Of a DNA stretch of 64,000 nt, positions 10,381 through 22,616 are shown piece after piece. Both the position numbers and the translations under genes were made by a program. The DNA comes from Phialocephala subalpina (Eukaryota > Ascomycota > Leotiomycetes > Helotiales > Mollisiaceae), in contig FJOG01000023.1 in NCBI GenBank assembly GCA_900073065.1, forward strand, positions 996,179-1,060,178. Direction: 5' to 3'. How positions within the stretch are numbered: position 1 is the first letter of the stretch; the number at the start of each line of letters is the position of its first letter. The notes under the pieces are model-generated. The model was given only the letters and a program-made list of their open reading frames with translations. It made no database searches and was not told the DNA's origin.

Positions 10381-13300
10381 ATGATGCTTTCGAATCCACT
10401 TCACCGATTTTCGGCATACAATGCCTTGCCTTCCAGCAATACCTACTCCGGTGGGCATTTGCCCTCCAATCACATGCATTCGGGTCTGCATACACTTGCC
10501 GACGGATCGCAATACGCCCTCCAGCAACTTCAACAACACGTCGATGTCCACCAAAATGGACAAGTCCACCGAATGCAGAACCAGAAACATCGCCAACATC
10601 CATATGGTCCTGGCCCAAATGGGCGATCCGCAAGCAATGGTTCCTCGGGACCAATTCGCCGAAGAATCAGCAGAGCCTGCGATCAGTGCAATCAGCTGAG
10701 AACAAAATGTGATGGCCAGAGCCCCTGCGCCCATTGCGTTGGTAAGTCTCCAGTCCTATTTTCTGGATTTTGCTCATTATACATAGAATTCGGTTTGGGT
10801 TGCGAATATATTCGGGAGCGAAAGAAGCGAGGAAAAGCCTCCCGCAAAGATCTTGCACAACAAGCTGCAGCCGCAGCTGCCAATGGCCAAAAATCACCAA
10901 CTGGTCAGTCTTCAGATGAGAGGACGTCCCCTACCGAGTCACGGAACGAAAATGCATCCACCACTTCTCTCCCAAACGAGAGCAGTGAGTTTCGTCGCCC
11001 ACAGGCCTCCAGGTCTCTAAGTCTCAACACCACTGGTCTCGACAAGAACTCTGCTCGCGATGCTATGAAGGGAAGGCTACGAGCTGGTAGCCTCGAGAGC
11101 TTGACGGAGCTCCCCAACGGACATCAGCCTCACAATGGGATGGTTAGTCGCGCGGAAGCGGATCAAATCGAAAGCCCCGCGTCCCTGAATCTCAACGGCT
11201 ATTCTAGTATGCATGGCTACCGACCCGCGATGAATCCCCACATGATGAATGGCAATGGTGGCCATCCCAACTTCACTGCCGGCCAGGGGTCTTTACCCGC
11301 ATACGGCGATCTTCCATACGGTATTCAAGCGTCCAGTCCCACGGGACATTACCCGGGGAATACTCCGGGCCCCTTTCGTTTAGGCGATAGCCCTCTTCCA
11401 GGTTTCCCCATGGGATCTGATGCTGCATCGCCGGGAGGATGGATGTCATTGCCCTCACCCTCAAACCAGTATCAGCAACACGTTACGAACCAGAACTACA
11501 ACACCACGCTCCGCTATCCCGTACTGCAGCCCCTCATCCCACACCTTGGCAACATCATCCCTTTATCCCTGGCTTGTGACTTGCTTGACTTGTACTTTGC
11601 AAGCTCGTCGTCGGTAAGCACGCTCCCATATTGATGATTACCTCTTTGGCTATGGATATCGGCACAATTTATTGTGTTTTCCCTTTGTGGATGTCCATAG
11701 CAAGCACCTAAGGCCAAGGACTTCAATGCTGACCATGATCAGGCATTGATGCATCCGATGTCACCGTATATTCTCGGCTACGTCTTCAGGAAGCAATCTA
11801 TCCTGCACCCCACAAAGCCAAGACAATGCACCCCAGCTTTGCTTGCCAGCATGCTTTGGGTTGTTGCTCAGACAAGTGATGCAGCTTTCTTGACAGCACC
11901 TCCGTCATCACGTGGACGTATCTGTCAGAAGCTACTCGAGCTCACTGTTGGTCTGCTCAAGCCTCTCATCCATGGACCTTCCGCCGGCGAGTCATCACCC
12001 AACTTCTCAAACACCGTCATCAATGGTGTAGCCTTGGGTGGCCTCGGTGTTGCCATGAATGGCTCTGTCAACCCAGACGGACTGAATGGAGAGACTGGTG
12101 CCTTCGGTGCTGCTGGTACACTGGATGATGTTGTGACCTATATCCACCTGGCCACTGTTGTCTCGGCGAGCGAGTACAAGGGTGCAAGTCTTCGATGGTG
12201 GAATGCAGCCTGGTCATTGGCGAGAGAGCTGAAGCTTGGAAGAGAGTTGCCTGCATCCATGTCAGCGCAACCAAGCGAGGCTGTCAACGACCCAGATGCG
12301 GAAGGAGAAGCTGATGAGGACCTGCCCACACCAGGGACCATCACGGAAGAGGAACGGGAGGAACGCCGAAGGATTTGGTGGCTGGTGTATACCGTCGATC
12401 GCCACTTAGCCCTTTGTTATAACAGACCTCTCTTCCTGTTAGACATTGAGTGCGACGGTCTTCTCCAGCCAATGGACGATACACTATGGCAGGCTGGAGA
12501 ATACTACACCGGTGATTCCAATATTCATATTACTTCCCCGAGTGGTACACCACGGATTAGAAGAAGAGGACCTAATTTTGAGTGTACCGGTCATAGCATA
12601 TTCGGATATTTCCTACCCCTCATGACGATCCTTGGCGAGATCGTAGACCTTTACCACGCCAAGAACCACCCTCGATTCGGCGTCGGCTTCAGATCTGCCC
12701 AGGAATGGGACGACCACGCCAGCGAAATCGCCCGCCAACTTGACGCGTACGGACAAAGCCTCAAAGATTTCGAGACCCGCAATCTCAGTCCCCATCCCGA
12801 AGACCAAACGGAGAAAACTAACATGGAAGGAATAACGTCAACTCAAACCGAGTCTGCTGAGCAAATGCACAACATCGGGACTCCTTCAGTACACTCTGTC
12901 CACACAGCCTCCTCAGCTCACGTCTCAGAAGCCGATATACAGACACGAATCGTGGTTGCATATGGCACTCACGTAATGCACGTTCTGCACATCTTACTCA
13001 CAGGAAAATGGGATCCTATCTCCCTCCTCGACGACAACGATCTCTGGATTTCCTCTCAAAGCTTCATCAATGCTACAGGTCACGCCGTCAGTGCTGCAGA
13101 AGCCATCAGCAACATTCTCGAGTACGATCCTGGGCTCGAATTCATGCCTTTCTTCTTCGGCGTGTATCTGCTTCAAGGGAGCTTCTTGCTTCTGTTGATA
13201 GCTGATAAACTCCAAGTCGAAGCATCACCCAGCGTCGTCAAAGCCTGCGAAACCATAGTCCGAGCACACGAAGCTTGCGTCGTAACACTCAACACCGAGT

Positions 13301-13449
13301 ATCAACGCAATTTCCGCAAAGTAATGCGATCCGCACTCGCACAAGTGCGTGGTCGTGTACCAGAGGACTTTGGCGAGCAGCAGTTAAGGAGGAGAGAGGT
13401 ACTTGCATTGTATCGGTGGACGGGTGATGGAACTGGACTTGCTCTATAA
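10381..13449 (+). CDS. xlnR: XlnR/XYR1/XLR-1 xylanolytic transcriptional activator
   Basis: Three exons (10381-10741, 10787-11613, 11743-13449) give 964 residues, close to the family length of ~940-965. The N-terminus ([12 protein letters not shown]) matches the XYR1/XLR-1 start; a second ATG follows at 10384. The Zn2Cys6 cluster spans residues ~100-126 ([24 protein letters not shown]) and is preceded by [10 protein letters not shown]; as in the family, intron 1 interrupts the cluster. The middle is Ser/Gly/Pro-rich. The fungal transcription-factor domain begins at [13 protein letters not shown] and includes [20 protein letters not shown] and [20 protein letters not shown]. The C-terminus contains [17 protein letters not shown] (~residue 870) and ends [15 protein letters not shown], both diagnostic. 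The family activates xylanase, cellulase and D-xylose catabolic genes in the nucleus. No disruption is seen, so it should be functional. Confidence 0.97.
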
Positions 13450-14238
13450 TGTCTTCTCGATTTCGCTTTTCGATATACAATCTTAATCTTTGGCGTACAT
13501 TCGTGATTGGATCTGGGGTCGGGGCCGAGTTATTGGGTAATGGTTCTCGGAGTGGATGAGGGATATGAATTTGATGTCTGACGATGACTATACGAGGAAC
13601 ATGAGACGGGAACTCGGAGGATGGACGGAATCATTTCTGGGGTGTTTTGGGGAACGAAAGAAAATAGGTGTTTTGATTTCTTGTTTCTTGGAGTTCTGAG
13701 GGATTTGAGTCTGGTTTTCGAGTTTTATATAGCTTCTGTACGATGATGGTATGTGGAAAGGTTGTTGGTGAGCCATGGCTTGGAGTTATATTTATTTTCT
13801 GGAAAAAGAAATAAATATATTGTCTGTTCATATTTCATCGATTTCCAGTGTCCTCTTATGCATGAGAATGTTGACTTTACTTCACATGCTCACCTTACCC
13901 GGCGGTGTGGCATCCCTTCGAAGATCGTGAGGCTTAATGGAGACATTGAGCTACGGTTTTCATCGCAGCGTTCGAGGTAAGTCTGAACACTAAAGTACTA
14001 GAACGTATGAGGACATTCAGGACGTTCTGACTCACTAAGGCAAGACTCCCCACCTTACTTTGGTGATGCTCATCCAGCCCAACTGAACGAGACTTCAAAT
14101 GCCTAAATTGTCGCAATCGTTGGACTTGTGCTGAGAGAATCCAATTCCATTATCATTACACGTGATATCTGCCTCTTACAATTCATAAACTCCGTACAGA
14201 CATCAAAATCGAAGAAGCTCCTGAAGTCTCGTCAAACT
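13450..14238. other. Intergenic between convergent xlnR and SRPBCC genes
   Basis: 3' regions of the two convergent genes. Only short frames; nothing else recognised. Confidence 0.6.
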
Positions 14239-15023
14239 TTAAGCTCGGCCGTTCTGCACTCCCTTCTTCCTACCCTCAAAGTACTGTCTCAAATCCCTCG
14301 AATAATCACCAAACCGATCCACGAGTTGACTTCCGACTATCATCTTTATCATCGGTCCAAGAATCCCACCAAAAGCTGCAAATTATCAAGTCAGCATACC
14401 TGAAATCCCAGACCATATTGGGACATCGTGGGACCCGGAGAAAAGAAGAAGAAAAATCACTCACTCTCCCAGCAAACATAATCGGTCTTGATCCCTCCAC
14501 CTTCACCGTCAACCTCAACCATCTCCATCACCCTCTCAGACCTCAACTGCCAATGACTCCACCCTGTTCCCTTCCAAGCAATCCGATACCCCCTCTTCCC
14601 CTCCTCCTCAATCCTCTCCAACCTCGTGATACACAACCCTTGGGTCCTACTCCTCTTCCTCCCTTCAACCAACCCATCCCCATCCATAAAAACATCAATA
14701 GTAGCCTCAGTCCCTAGATCCAGCCAGCCCTCCTTCCCAGTCGGGACATTCACATCTGTGCATTCCTGATCTTTGAAAGTTTTGGTGATAACGCAAGAAG
14801 GACAGAAAGTGTTCCATGATGACCATGTGTTAGTGTCCCGAATCAAGGAGAGCACTTCGGCTGGTGCGGCGGAGATGATGGTTTTGCTGATGACGGTGAA
14901 ATGACCTCCTGCACCGTGGGTGGGGACTGGTATTGGAGGGACGACGAGAGAGGAGGTTATGGGCGTGACGACGGATGTGTGTGGTTCGGTGGTGGGAGGG
15001 TAGGGTGGTGATAATGGGTTCAT
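14239..15023 (-). CDS. SRPBCC/START-like lipid- or polyketide-cyclase-fold protein
   Basis: Two exons (15023-14465 and 14375-14239) give 231 residues, with a GTGAGT donor and a TTGCAG acceptor. After a Pro/Thr-rich N-terminus, the segment from FTVISKTIISAAPAEVLSLIRDTNTWSSWNTFCP is the classic start of the polyketide-cyclase/START-like (SRPBCC) fold. An antiparallel sheet follows (YRIAWKGTGWSHWQLRSERVMEM), and exon 2 supplies the closing helix (GGILGPMIKMIVGSQLVDRFGDYSRDLRQYF). Such proteins bind hydrophobic ligands in a deep pocket; in fungi they are mostly uncharacterised. No signal peptide is visible, so it is probably cytosolic. It is divergent from cef1, 671 bp away. Confidence 0.8.
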
Positions 15024-15694
15024 TCTGAGAAGAGGTTGATGACGTGCTTGATGTTAAGTGTACAGAAGTATCAGGGACAACGATTCCGAATGAGAAGTAT
15101 CGAAATATAAAGTAAAAGTTCTTGGCTGATCGACAATGTGATTGATAAACGAGTGATGTGAAATGAGAAACGTCTGACAAGTGACGAGACGAGGAGAAAG
15201 CGTTTCAGTAGTTCATCCGAACCTCGAAAGGGAGATCGACGGTGGCTTGCCGTCTCTTTTGTAGCTCAAGGAAAAGAAAGTTTTTGCAACTGACGGTCTC
15301 TTTTGAAGCTTATGGACATTACACATGCAGATTTTTGTCAGTTTGGGATAAATTGAGAACCATTGTCAATGGCTTTAAAACAAATTTCCGAGTGGGTCGA
15401 CGTCGAGTGGTTCTCAAGAGGCTCGAGAGCGCCGAAAGGAGAACACCACCACTGTTCACACCACCTTTTCAGAATGATGAACACACAAGTACTTTTCATG
15501 TCTTTTCAGCTTGACTCGGCTATTGAAAGTTCAATTGATTCTCAAAAAGGAAATTCAATGAATCAGCAATGATCACGTGAAACTCTATAGCCTTGGATCT
15601 ATGGCAGCCGCGATAAATTTAATTGATTTCGCGAGTTCCTTATTTTGAAGCTGCATAACCGCAGGCAGTCCATCACTACCACAACACCGCCAAC
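15024..15694. other. Divergent promoter region, SRPBCC gene and cef1
   Basis: Both flanking genes start outward from this stretch. Only short frames inside; no specific motif can be assigned. Confidence 0.5.
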
Positions 15695-18098
15695 ATGCCC
15701 GTCGTCAAAGGAGGAGTCTGGACTAATATCGAGGACGAGATTTTAAAGGCCTCTGTCTCGAAATATGGTCTGAATCAATGGGCTCGAGTGTCTTCGTTGC
15801 TTGCGCGCAAAACACCAAAGCAATGCAAATCAAGATGGAGCGAATGGCTCGACCCCGGAATCCGCAAGATCGAATGGAGCAAGGAGGAGGACGAGAAGTT
15901 GCTGCATCTTGCGAAGTTGATGCCGACGCAATGGCGGACGATCGCACCTCTTGTTGGGCGGACTGCGACTCAGTGTCTGGAACGGTATCAGAAGTTGCTG
16001 GATGAGGCAGAGCAGAAGGAAGCCGGGGAGTTGGGTCTTGGTGGTCCGGATGGGGGAGAAAACAAGGCTCCTTCTGCGGATGATGTGCGAAGATTACGAC
16101 CTGGCGAGGTGGACCCTGATCCGGAATCGAAACCTGCGAGACCAGATACGATCGACCTCGATGAAGACGAGAAGGAGATGTTGAGTGAAGCCAGAGCTCG
16201 TCTTGCCAATACACAGGGAAAGAAAGCCAAGAGGAAAGCTCGCGAGAGGCAGCTTGAGGAATCGAGACGACTGGCTGTTCTGCAGAAGCGTCGTGAACTC
16301 AAGAATGCGGGCATCAACATCAAAGTCGTCAACAGGAAGAAGGGCCAGATGGATTATAACGCCGATATTCCATTTGAGAAAGCTCCGGCACCTGGATTCT
16401 ACGAGACTGTAGAGGAGGCTGTTACGAATGAGAAGGAAAGAGAAGCCTTCGACCCTCGAAAGCAGCAGCTTGCCAACAAAAGAAAGGGCGACCAGGATGA
16501 AGACCCAGATAGGAAGCGTCGAAAGGGAGAGAAGGAGGCGCCATCTGCTTCTTATCAAGCCGCCATGAAAGCAGGGCAGATGCAGAAGATTCGAGAGGCA
16601 GAACAAAGCAGTAAGAGAAAATCTTTGGTCTTACCAGCACCACAAGTTGGCGAGGGAGAATTGGAGGAGATTGTGAAAATGGGCATGATTGGCGAGAGGG
16701 CAAACATGATGGCTAGATCTAGCGAAAATGATGCTACAAGAGGTTTGGTCAACACATATTCAACTATCAACAGTGGAGCTCCCATTAGGACGCCTCGAGC
16801 TCCAGCCCAGGAGGACCATATTGCGAACGAAATTCGGAATATCAGGGCTCTTACTGAGACTCAGTCATCCCTTCTCGGTGGCGAGAACACTCCACTCTAC
16901 GAAGGCGCCGGCAGCACTGGATTTGATGGAGTTACACCTCGAAGACAGCAACTGGAGACTCCGAACCCTATGGCAACTCCTTTCCGACAAGCGAATGGAA
17001 TCGGTCAGACTCCCATGGGGCCTCCAGGTGCGACACCAATGAGAACTCCGCGTGATACATTTGCTCTAAATGCCGATGACGGAGAAATGTCCTTGATCGG
17101 TGGAACCCCTCGAGACATTAAATTACAACAAATGTCAATGAAGCACAAGCTGAAGCAAGGTCTTGCGTCCTTGCCAAAGCCAAAGGATACAGAATGGGAA
17201 CTGGAATTACCCGAGGAACAACAAGAAGCTATGAGCACGGTAGAAATCTCGGAAGAAGATGCCGAGCTTCGAGATCGTCGAAATAGGGAGATTCGAGAAG
17301 CTCAAGAAAAAGCAGATTTCTTGCGACGGACGCAGGTGATGCAAAGAGGTCTACCTCGAACCAAAACTGTTAACGTCGATACTCTTTTCAAAGCTGCCTC
17401 TGCCATTTCAGACCTAGATGAAGCTGCTATTGCTCGAGAAGCTGCATTGTTGGAAGCCAATGATGCCCTGAGATATCCTATTCCTGGTGTCAAGGTGAAA
17501 GGTACTTTGAAGCCCCTTGACACCCTCGATGATGACGCTCTGGCACGAGCAAGATTAGAAATTGATCGAGAGATTCCTGAGCATATTGCCAAGCAAACGC
17601 CTGAATTCTACCAGAAGGCTTGGAGCGAATCTCAAAGCTCCTCCTTGTTACCTGGTCTCAGCGGCTATGGAGATGAAGTCGATGAACACCAACTTCTTGT
17701 CGAAACCTTCGACGTAAGTTTACCTGATATTCCTAACCCTAGGTGCTATCATGCTAACCACTTCGCAGAAACTTCAAGACTCCATCGTCTCCGCCGCCGA
17801 AAAAGGCAACAAAATGGAGAAGAAGCTAGCTCTCCACCTCGGCGGCTACCAAACCCGCGCCAAGATGCTCCGACAAAAGATATCCGAAGCACACGAAGCT
17901 CTTGGCAAAGCTACTATCTCTCTTGATTCCTTTAGAACATTGCAGATCTCAGAAGAGGCTGCTATTTCAAGGCGTCTGGAGTCCTTGAGAACGGAGGTTG
18001 GATTTGTGAGCAAGAGGGAAAGAGAGGCGCAGGAGTTGTATAGGGCGAGGAAGGAGGAGTTGATGGGTTTGAGTGGAGGTACGAATGGTTATTATTGA
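15695..18098 (+). CDS. cef1: Pre-mRNA-splicing factor Cef1/Cdc5
   Basis: Two exons (15695-17713, 17769-18098) give 782 residues. The N-terminus holds two Myb repeats (residues ~4-105: [34 protein letters not shown]; then [35 protein letters not shown]) that are nearly invariant in Cdc5 proteins. Then come a basic Glu/Arg-rich segment with nuclear signals ([18 protein letters not shown]) and repeated TP motifs ([23 protein letters not shown]) likely to be kinase sites. A Cef1-type C-terminal domain follows ([21 protein letters not shown]), and the last exon forms a helical coiled coil. Cef1 is a core scaffold of the Prp19-associated spliceosome complex (NTC) required for catalysis. Single-copy essential gene in fungi; it looks intact. 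Confidence 0.96.
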
Positions 18099-18611
18099 GG
18101 GAATCAAAAATGGAAATAGCATAGCATAGTTGTATAACAATGATATTGGGGGCATCGGAGTGCCTTTCGAGAGTCGATTTGTTTCTTCAATATCCTACGT
18201 GAGATCCACCTCGAGAGCATTCAAAATCACAGCATAATTTTACTGTTACCCTACCTACCCTACGTCACCGCTTGGCAGTATATAAATTAGCTTCGAGGAA
18301 GAGCAGACAGAAGTATTCGAGAGGTCATTGCTCCATTTCAGACCATGCTGTTCTATGCCCATCCGCTTGAAGAGTTTTGTTATGAGCTTCTTGAGAGTCT
18401 CCATGCCAAATCATCCAGCATATTGCTTGCCAGAATCAAACCAGATCCGCTCTCTATGCAGCACCAACGCCAATGCTCCAATATGCAATTACCATCCCAT
18501 GTGTCCGTCATTATGCATTTCCAAATCTCAAGGTATTCGTTGGTTTTCAGATCCAAATTTTCGCCACTATTATCAAGTATGCCAAAACCTGGAAAGTAAA
18601 GCCGGCGAGTA
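18099..18611. other. Intergenic between convergent cef1 and hexokinase genes
   Basis: Holds both 3' UTRs. A TATATAAATT stretch at about 18280 precedes an 84-codon frame (18345-18599), but that frame has no recognisable feature and is not called. Confidence 0.5.
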
Positions 18612-20425
18612 TTACGCATCATGAGTGGCGTTTTGTACTGTGCCAGCCAAAATGCCTGCTCCGATGATTCCACCATCGTGACAAGGCTGGAGGACCACTC
18701 TCGGTACTCCGTCCTCATCACCGAATTCTGCAGTCATGATTTCATCAAGGAAGTCTTGGCAGTCTTCAAGGTAGTCCTGGAAATGTACGATACAGCCACC
18801 TGTATAGCCAACCAACAACTCATCCACATCCGGTGTCTTGAATTCAGAAGAGCCATTGCCATTTGCGACTTCGCCTAGCGGGGAAGAGAGGTGTATTTCG
18901 TCTGCACAACTGAGGAGTCCGATAATGGCTGCGGCTGCGAGGCCTGATGCACGAATCTCGACTGCCTTGGCGATGGCGTAGACGATTGCTGCTGTTTCCT
19001 CTGTCCAGCCCCAAGATAGTCCTGGAGGTGGAAGCTCAGCCTGTAATTGCTTGACCATTGAGGGTTCGTTCTTCTTCTTTGCTAGGTGTGGACCAAGGTT
19101 ACCGAGGAAGGAGGTGGTGAGACCATGTCGTTGAGTGAGGGCTGGTGGAAGATGTGAAGTGGGTATTTGAAGGTGAGTGGTGAAGTAATCGAGGATGATG
19201 ATTCGGCCTAGTTCTCCAAGATATCGACCTGCTGTCATGAACTCGAATGGTTGGAAGCCTGGAATTTCACACTCTCCGCTTAAGATATCATCCCAGCTAG
19301 TGATCAGACCCAGCTCATGCAGAGGTCCAGCCGCACCCTTGATAGTCCATTCCGTATTGACTGCAATCTTCAGATCCTTGCCTTCCTCAGAACCATCTAA
19401 AACTTTGACTTTTGTCGGTCTCTTGCTCGAATGTAGCTTATGGAGTGCCATAGGAATTGTAGCATTACAGCCAGTACCCACAATGAGCCCCATAGCTGGT
19501 CGATGCCGAGGATTGCCTCCATATTGGTAGGTGAAGGAGATAAGAGTCGAGACAGTGTCGTTTGCTATTGCTGTCATTTCGATATCTGGTAGCTTCGGGC
19601 TCCGAGCACTTTCGTAACCGAGCCAGAGTTGCTTGCCTAGATCGAGCTTCGAGGTAATGGCAAAGCCCTTGCCCATCGCCATCAAGGTAGCATCTGATAA
19701 CGTATGTTGGCTACAGAACTATTAGTAGAAGCTTTCCAGGGAGGATTGGAAACGAACACCATAGGAAAGGAGAATGTAACTCCAAGAGGAATAGTCCCCT
19801 GCATCTCTCCTCGCCACTTCTTGCATCCATCTCGTACCACCTCAGCTATGCATTTTCCAATCCACTCGAAAAGGTCCTCGGCTTTGTCTTGCTTCAGTTG
19901 CTCTCCAATTGGCCAGGACTTTTCCAAATGTCTAACGACACGTGACCCATCCTCAACACTGAGTCCTGTAACCAGAGAGCCATTCTTTGCTCGCTCTGGC
20001 TTGTTGCCCAACAGCTCAATGAAGCCGACTCTGAGATTCGTACCACCACTGTGAAAAGTTAGAACGTCTTTCTAAAATGGGGGGATCTGAGGTTACATGT
20101 CAATCGCCAAGTACCTATCATTTCGTCAGCAAGATGCACGCGACCGTTTGTAGAAGACACCGAAGGGGAAGTTTGAAAGTCCAAGTGAAGCCAGAACAGT
20201 GACACATGGTACATAAAGCATAAACGTGTCGACTCACCTTCCCTTCGCCTCCCCTGAAGACCGCAGAACACTATCCGAAATCGGCGTAGGCAAGAATTGG
20301 TCCTGTGCCTGTGCCGCCAGGAACGTGTACGTAGAGGAAAACTTCTTTGCCAAACTATGTAGCGTAGGAACATCAACTCGCAACTTGGCGAGGAAGTCGT
20401 CCAAAGTCTCCCTCATTGTAGCCAT
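18612..20425 (-). CDS. Hexokinase-family sugar kinase (atypical, Hxk3-like)
   Basis: Four exons on the minus strand: 20425-20238, an 18-nt micro-exon 20114-20097, 20048-19758 and 19710-18612, giving 531 residues. The micro-exon plus exon 3 restore the phosphate-binding motif LAIDIGGTNLRVGF. Other family marks are TFSFPM, GKGF (the TKGF-type Lys loop), AIANDT with the catalytic Asp, LIVGTGCNATIP, NTEW and FEFMTAGRYLGELGR. The C-terminal adenosine site is altered (DGGIIGAGI rather than DGSGVGAA), and the loop after NTEW differs from glycolytic hexokinases. Catalytic residues look present, so an active but diverged kinase is likely; fungal GlcNAc kinase (Hxk3/Hxk1 of Candida) or regulatory hexokinase-like proteins are alternatives. 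There are no GlcNAc-pathway neighbours here. The donor after exon 3 (GTTCGT) is weak but frame requires it. Divergent from the GILT gene, 254 bp apart. Confidence 0.88.
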
Positions 20426-20679
20426 TGAAAGTATCCAACATGGGAGATGCAATCAAGGGAGCGGCAGAGCCGATTAAGGTACGAAGCTCAGCCTGGTCGA
20501 ATCGGCACTAAGCCACAAGGCTTTGGACGTGAACCGAGTGAATGATGAGGGGTAACTTTAGCCGAACGGGGTCCGCCAACCTTGCGATGTCTTGCATTTG
20601 GGTTCGTCATTTGTCAACATCATTTGGACATCGAGCTCCTCTCTCCTCACAACCTCATCCCACCTATGGATCCATCATT

Positions 20680-21637
20680 ATGAAGCCCAATATGTTGCCT
20701 ACCGTCGCCAGCGATCTTAAGCACCCGATTATGGACAACGAGAAGAACGAAGCGATGTTGATTCGATCACCAAACCGCAGAAATCGGCCTTTAGCTATTG
20801 CTTTTGGTGTTGTCGCCTTGAGTTATTTCGCATGGTCGACAGTCTTCAGCGGCTACGCTTTCCATATGCCATGCCAGAACCAAAAAGACCAAGGAACCAC
20901 CCTTTTCCCTCCAGTACAGGTTCTGAGCGAACCAGCTCTTGTGCCATTAGAAGCCCATATAATGAGCAAATGCCCCGATGCGAAGGTTGGTTTCACATGC
21001 CAGTACCTGCAAACCAGAATCTAACTTCTAGACTAGGACTGCTTAAAGATGCTGGTGTTGCCAACAATGCAACGAGTAATCGATAAAGTCAACTTTACCC
21101 TCTCATATATTGGTACACCAACAGATAACGATGGAGTCGACTGCATGCATGGTCCTGAGGAGTGTTTGGGTAACATCATAGAGCTTTGTGCATCGCAATT
21201 ATATCCAGACCCCAAGGTGAGATCCGCCTCTCTCTTCTATCTGTATGGCAGGTCATTTGCTAATCTGCCAGCAGATATACCTCGGTTTCACAATGTGTAT
21301 GACGCGAGACTACCACGATATTCCATCCAAAAGCTTAGTGGAAGACTGCGCCCTTGAACATGGCATCGATTTCGACAAACTGAATGAATGCTCAATAGCA
21401 GATAATGGTGGCCTAGGCATGGGCTTGTTGCGAGACAGCATACGAAGAACGAAAGATGCCGGCGTAACAAAGTCCTGCACCGTTCGACTGAACGAAAATA
21501 TATACTGCGTTCGAGATGGAGGAGAATGGAAGGATTGTCCCAATGGGGCAGGAGTCAATGATCTTGTCATTGCGGTGGAGAAGCTATACCGATCCTCTTC
21601 TTCAGAGGCTCAAAAATCTCCGTCCATAGCTCACTAG
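20680..21637 (+). CDS. GILT-like thiol reductase, type II membrane protein
   Basis: Three exons (20680-20985, 21037-21216, 21275-21637) give 282 residues. A single transmembrane anchor lies near residues 35-60 (LAIAFGVVALSYFAWSTVF), followed by a lumenal domain. That domain has the gamma-interferon-inducible lysosomal thiol reductase signature CMHGPEECLGNIIELC, matching CxHGxxECxxNxxxxC, plus downstream conserved Cys (FTMCMTRDYHD, VEDCALE, LNECS). The canonical CxxC redox pair is not obvious: the corresponding position reads SKCPDAKDCL, with Cys residues five apart, so redox activity is uncertain. Fungal GILT-like proteins are widespread but poorly studied and probably act in the vacuole or secretory pathway. 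Its coding 3' end overlaps that of the convergent DcpS gene by 71 bp. Confidence 0.85.
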
Positions 21638-22616
21638 CTTCTCCCACGGTATAATGTAACTCGACTTTCTCCATACCCGCATCCTTATCTCCCTCCATCG
21701 TCTCTAACTGCTCCATGATACTCTCCAAACCAAACGCCTTGCCCGTTGCCTGCGTAGCGCCAGATTCCAACGCCACATGAACGATGTGGATATGGAAGTG
21801 GTAATACGTCGGCTGGTAATGCACGTACAGCTTCAACTGATCCTCCTCCAACTCCGGATATGTCTTGACCGTAGCTTGCACAAACTTCTCCCTCATATGC
21901 CGTAACCACGGTAGATGCTTCTTTCTCAGATCCCTCAAGCTCCAGATATCCCTTCTCTCCACCAACCCAAGCAAATGCAACCCCTCCATCGTCTTCCTAT
22001 CCCAATTCAAGTCAGGCAGTAACAGGAAGCCTTCATCTCCATCTCTACCTTGGGGCGTCCTAACAATTACATCCTCAACCTCCGTCTTCCCATCAATAAT
22101 ATTCCACACCCAATTCAACCGTCCCTGTTCCCTCTTTGCTAACATGTAAGGCTTAACCTTCTCTCTATAAATCTCCGGCGTCTCAACAACCATTCGTACG
22201 CCCTGTTTATTGTACTTCTTAACATGCTGTTCCGTACACGGGTATATGAGATTGATCTTCAGGTCCGCGACATCTTCTGGCCTTTTTGTTGTGGGGGTGT
22301 GGGGAGAGCTGTTCGCGAGGTACCAGAAGTAGATATCGTTTGCGCCGAGATTCTTCAGCGTCGAGAGGGAAGCTGGGAGGGAAGAGAGGTAGGATTGGGA
22401 GGTTGGGAAGGGAGCTCTTTCGAGGATTAGGATCGCAGGTAAAGAGTTAATGCTACCGTAGAGGACGCTACGACGGCCCGCTTGATCTGGTGGTTCTTGT
22501 TAGAGGACGGTGGAGGGGCAGTGGAGTGGAGGAGGGGCGTATCTACCTTGATTTAGGACGCGAGTGAGCTTGAATGCTGGGACAAGAGACTCCGGGTCTG
22601 CTGTCGAGTCCTCCAT
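21567..22616 (-). CDS. dcpS: Scavenger mRNA-decapping enzyme DcpS (HIT family)
   Basis: Two exons (22616-22547 and 22486-21567) give 329 residues. The N-terminal domain matches the DcpS N-terminal fold (FKLTRVLNQ, RRSVLYGSINSLPAILILERAPF, IDLI-like stretches). The C-terminal HIT domain carries the histidine triad in YHFHIHIVHV, whose central His is the catalytic nucleophile in this family. DcpS hydrolyses the residual cap (m7GpppN) after 3'-5' mRNA decay in cytosol and nucleus. Spacing around QPTYYHFHIHIVHV and the C-terminal helical end fit the family, as does the length (Dcs1 is about 350 aa). Its stop codon lies inside the 3' coding end of the opposite GILT-like gene. Confidence 0.92.

Noticed and set aside
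18345..18599. 84-codon frame behind a TATA-like stretch
   Set aside because: TATA-like element alone is weak; sits in the 3' region between two convergent genes with no protein feature.
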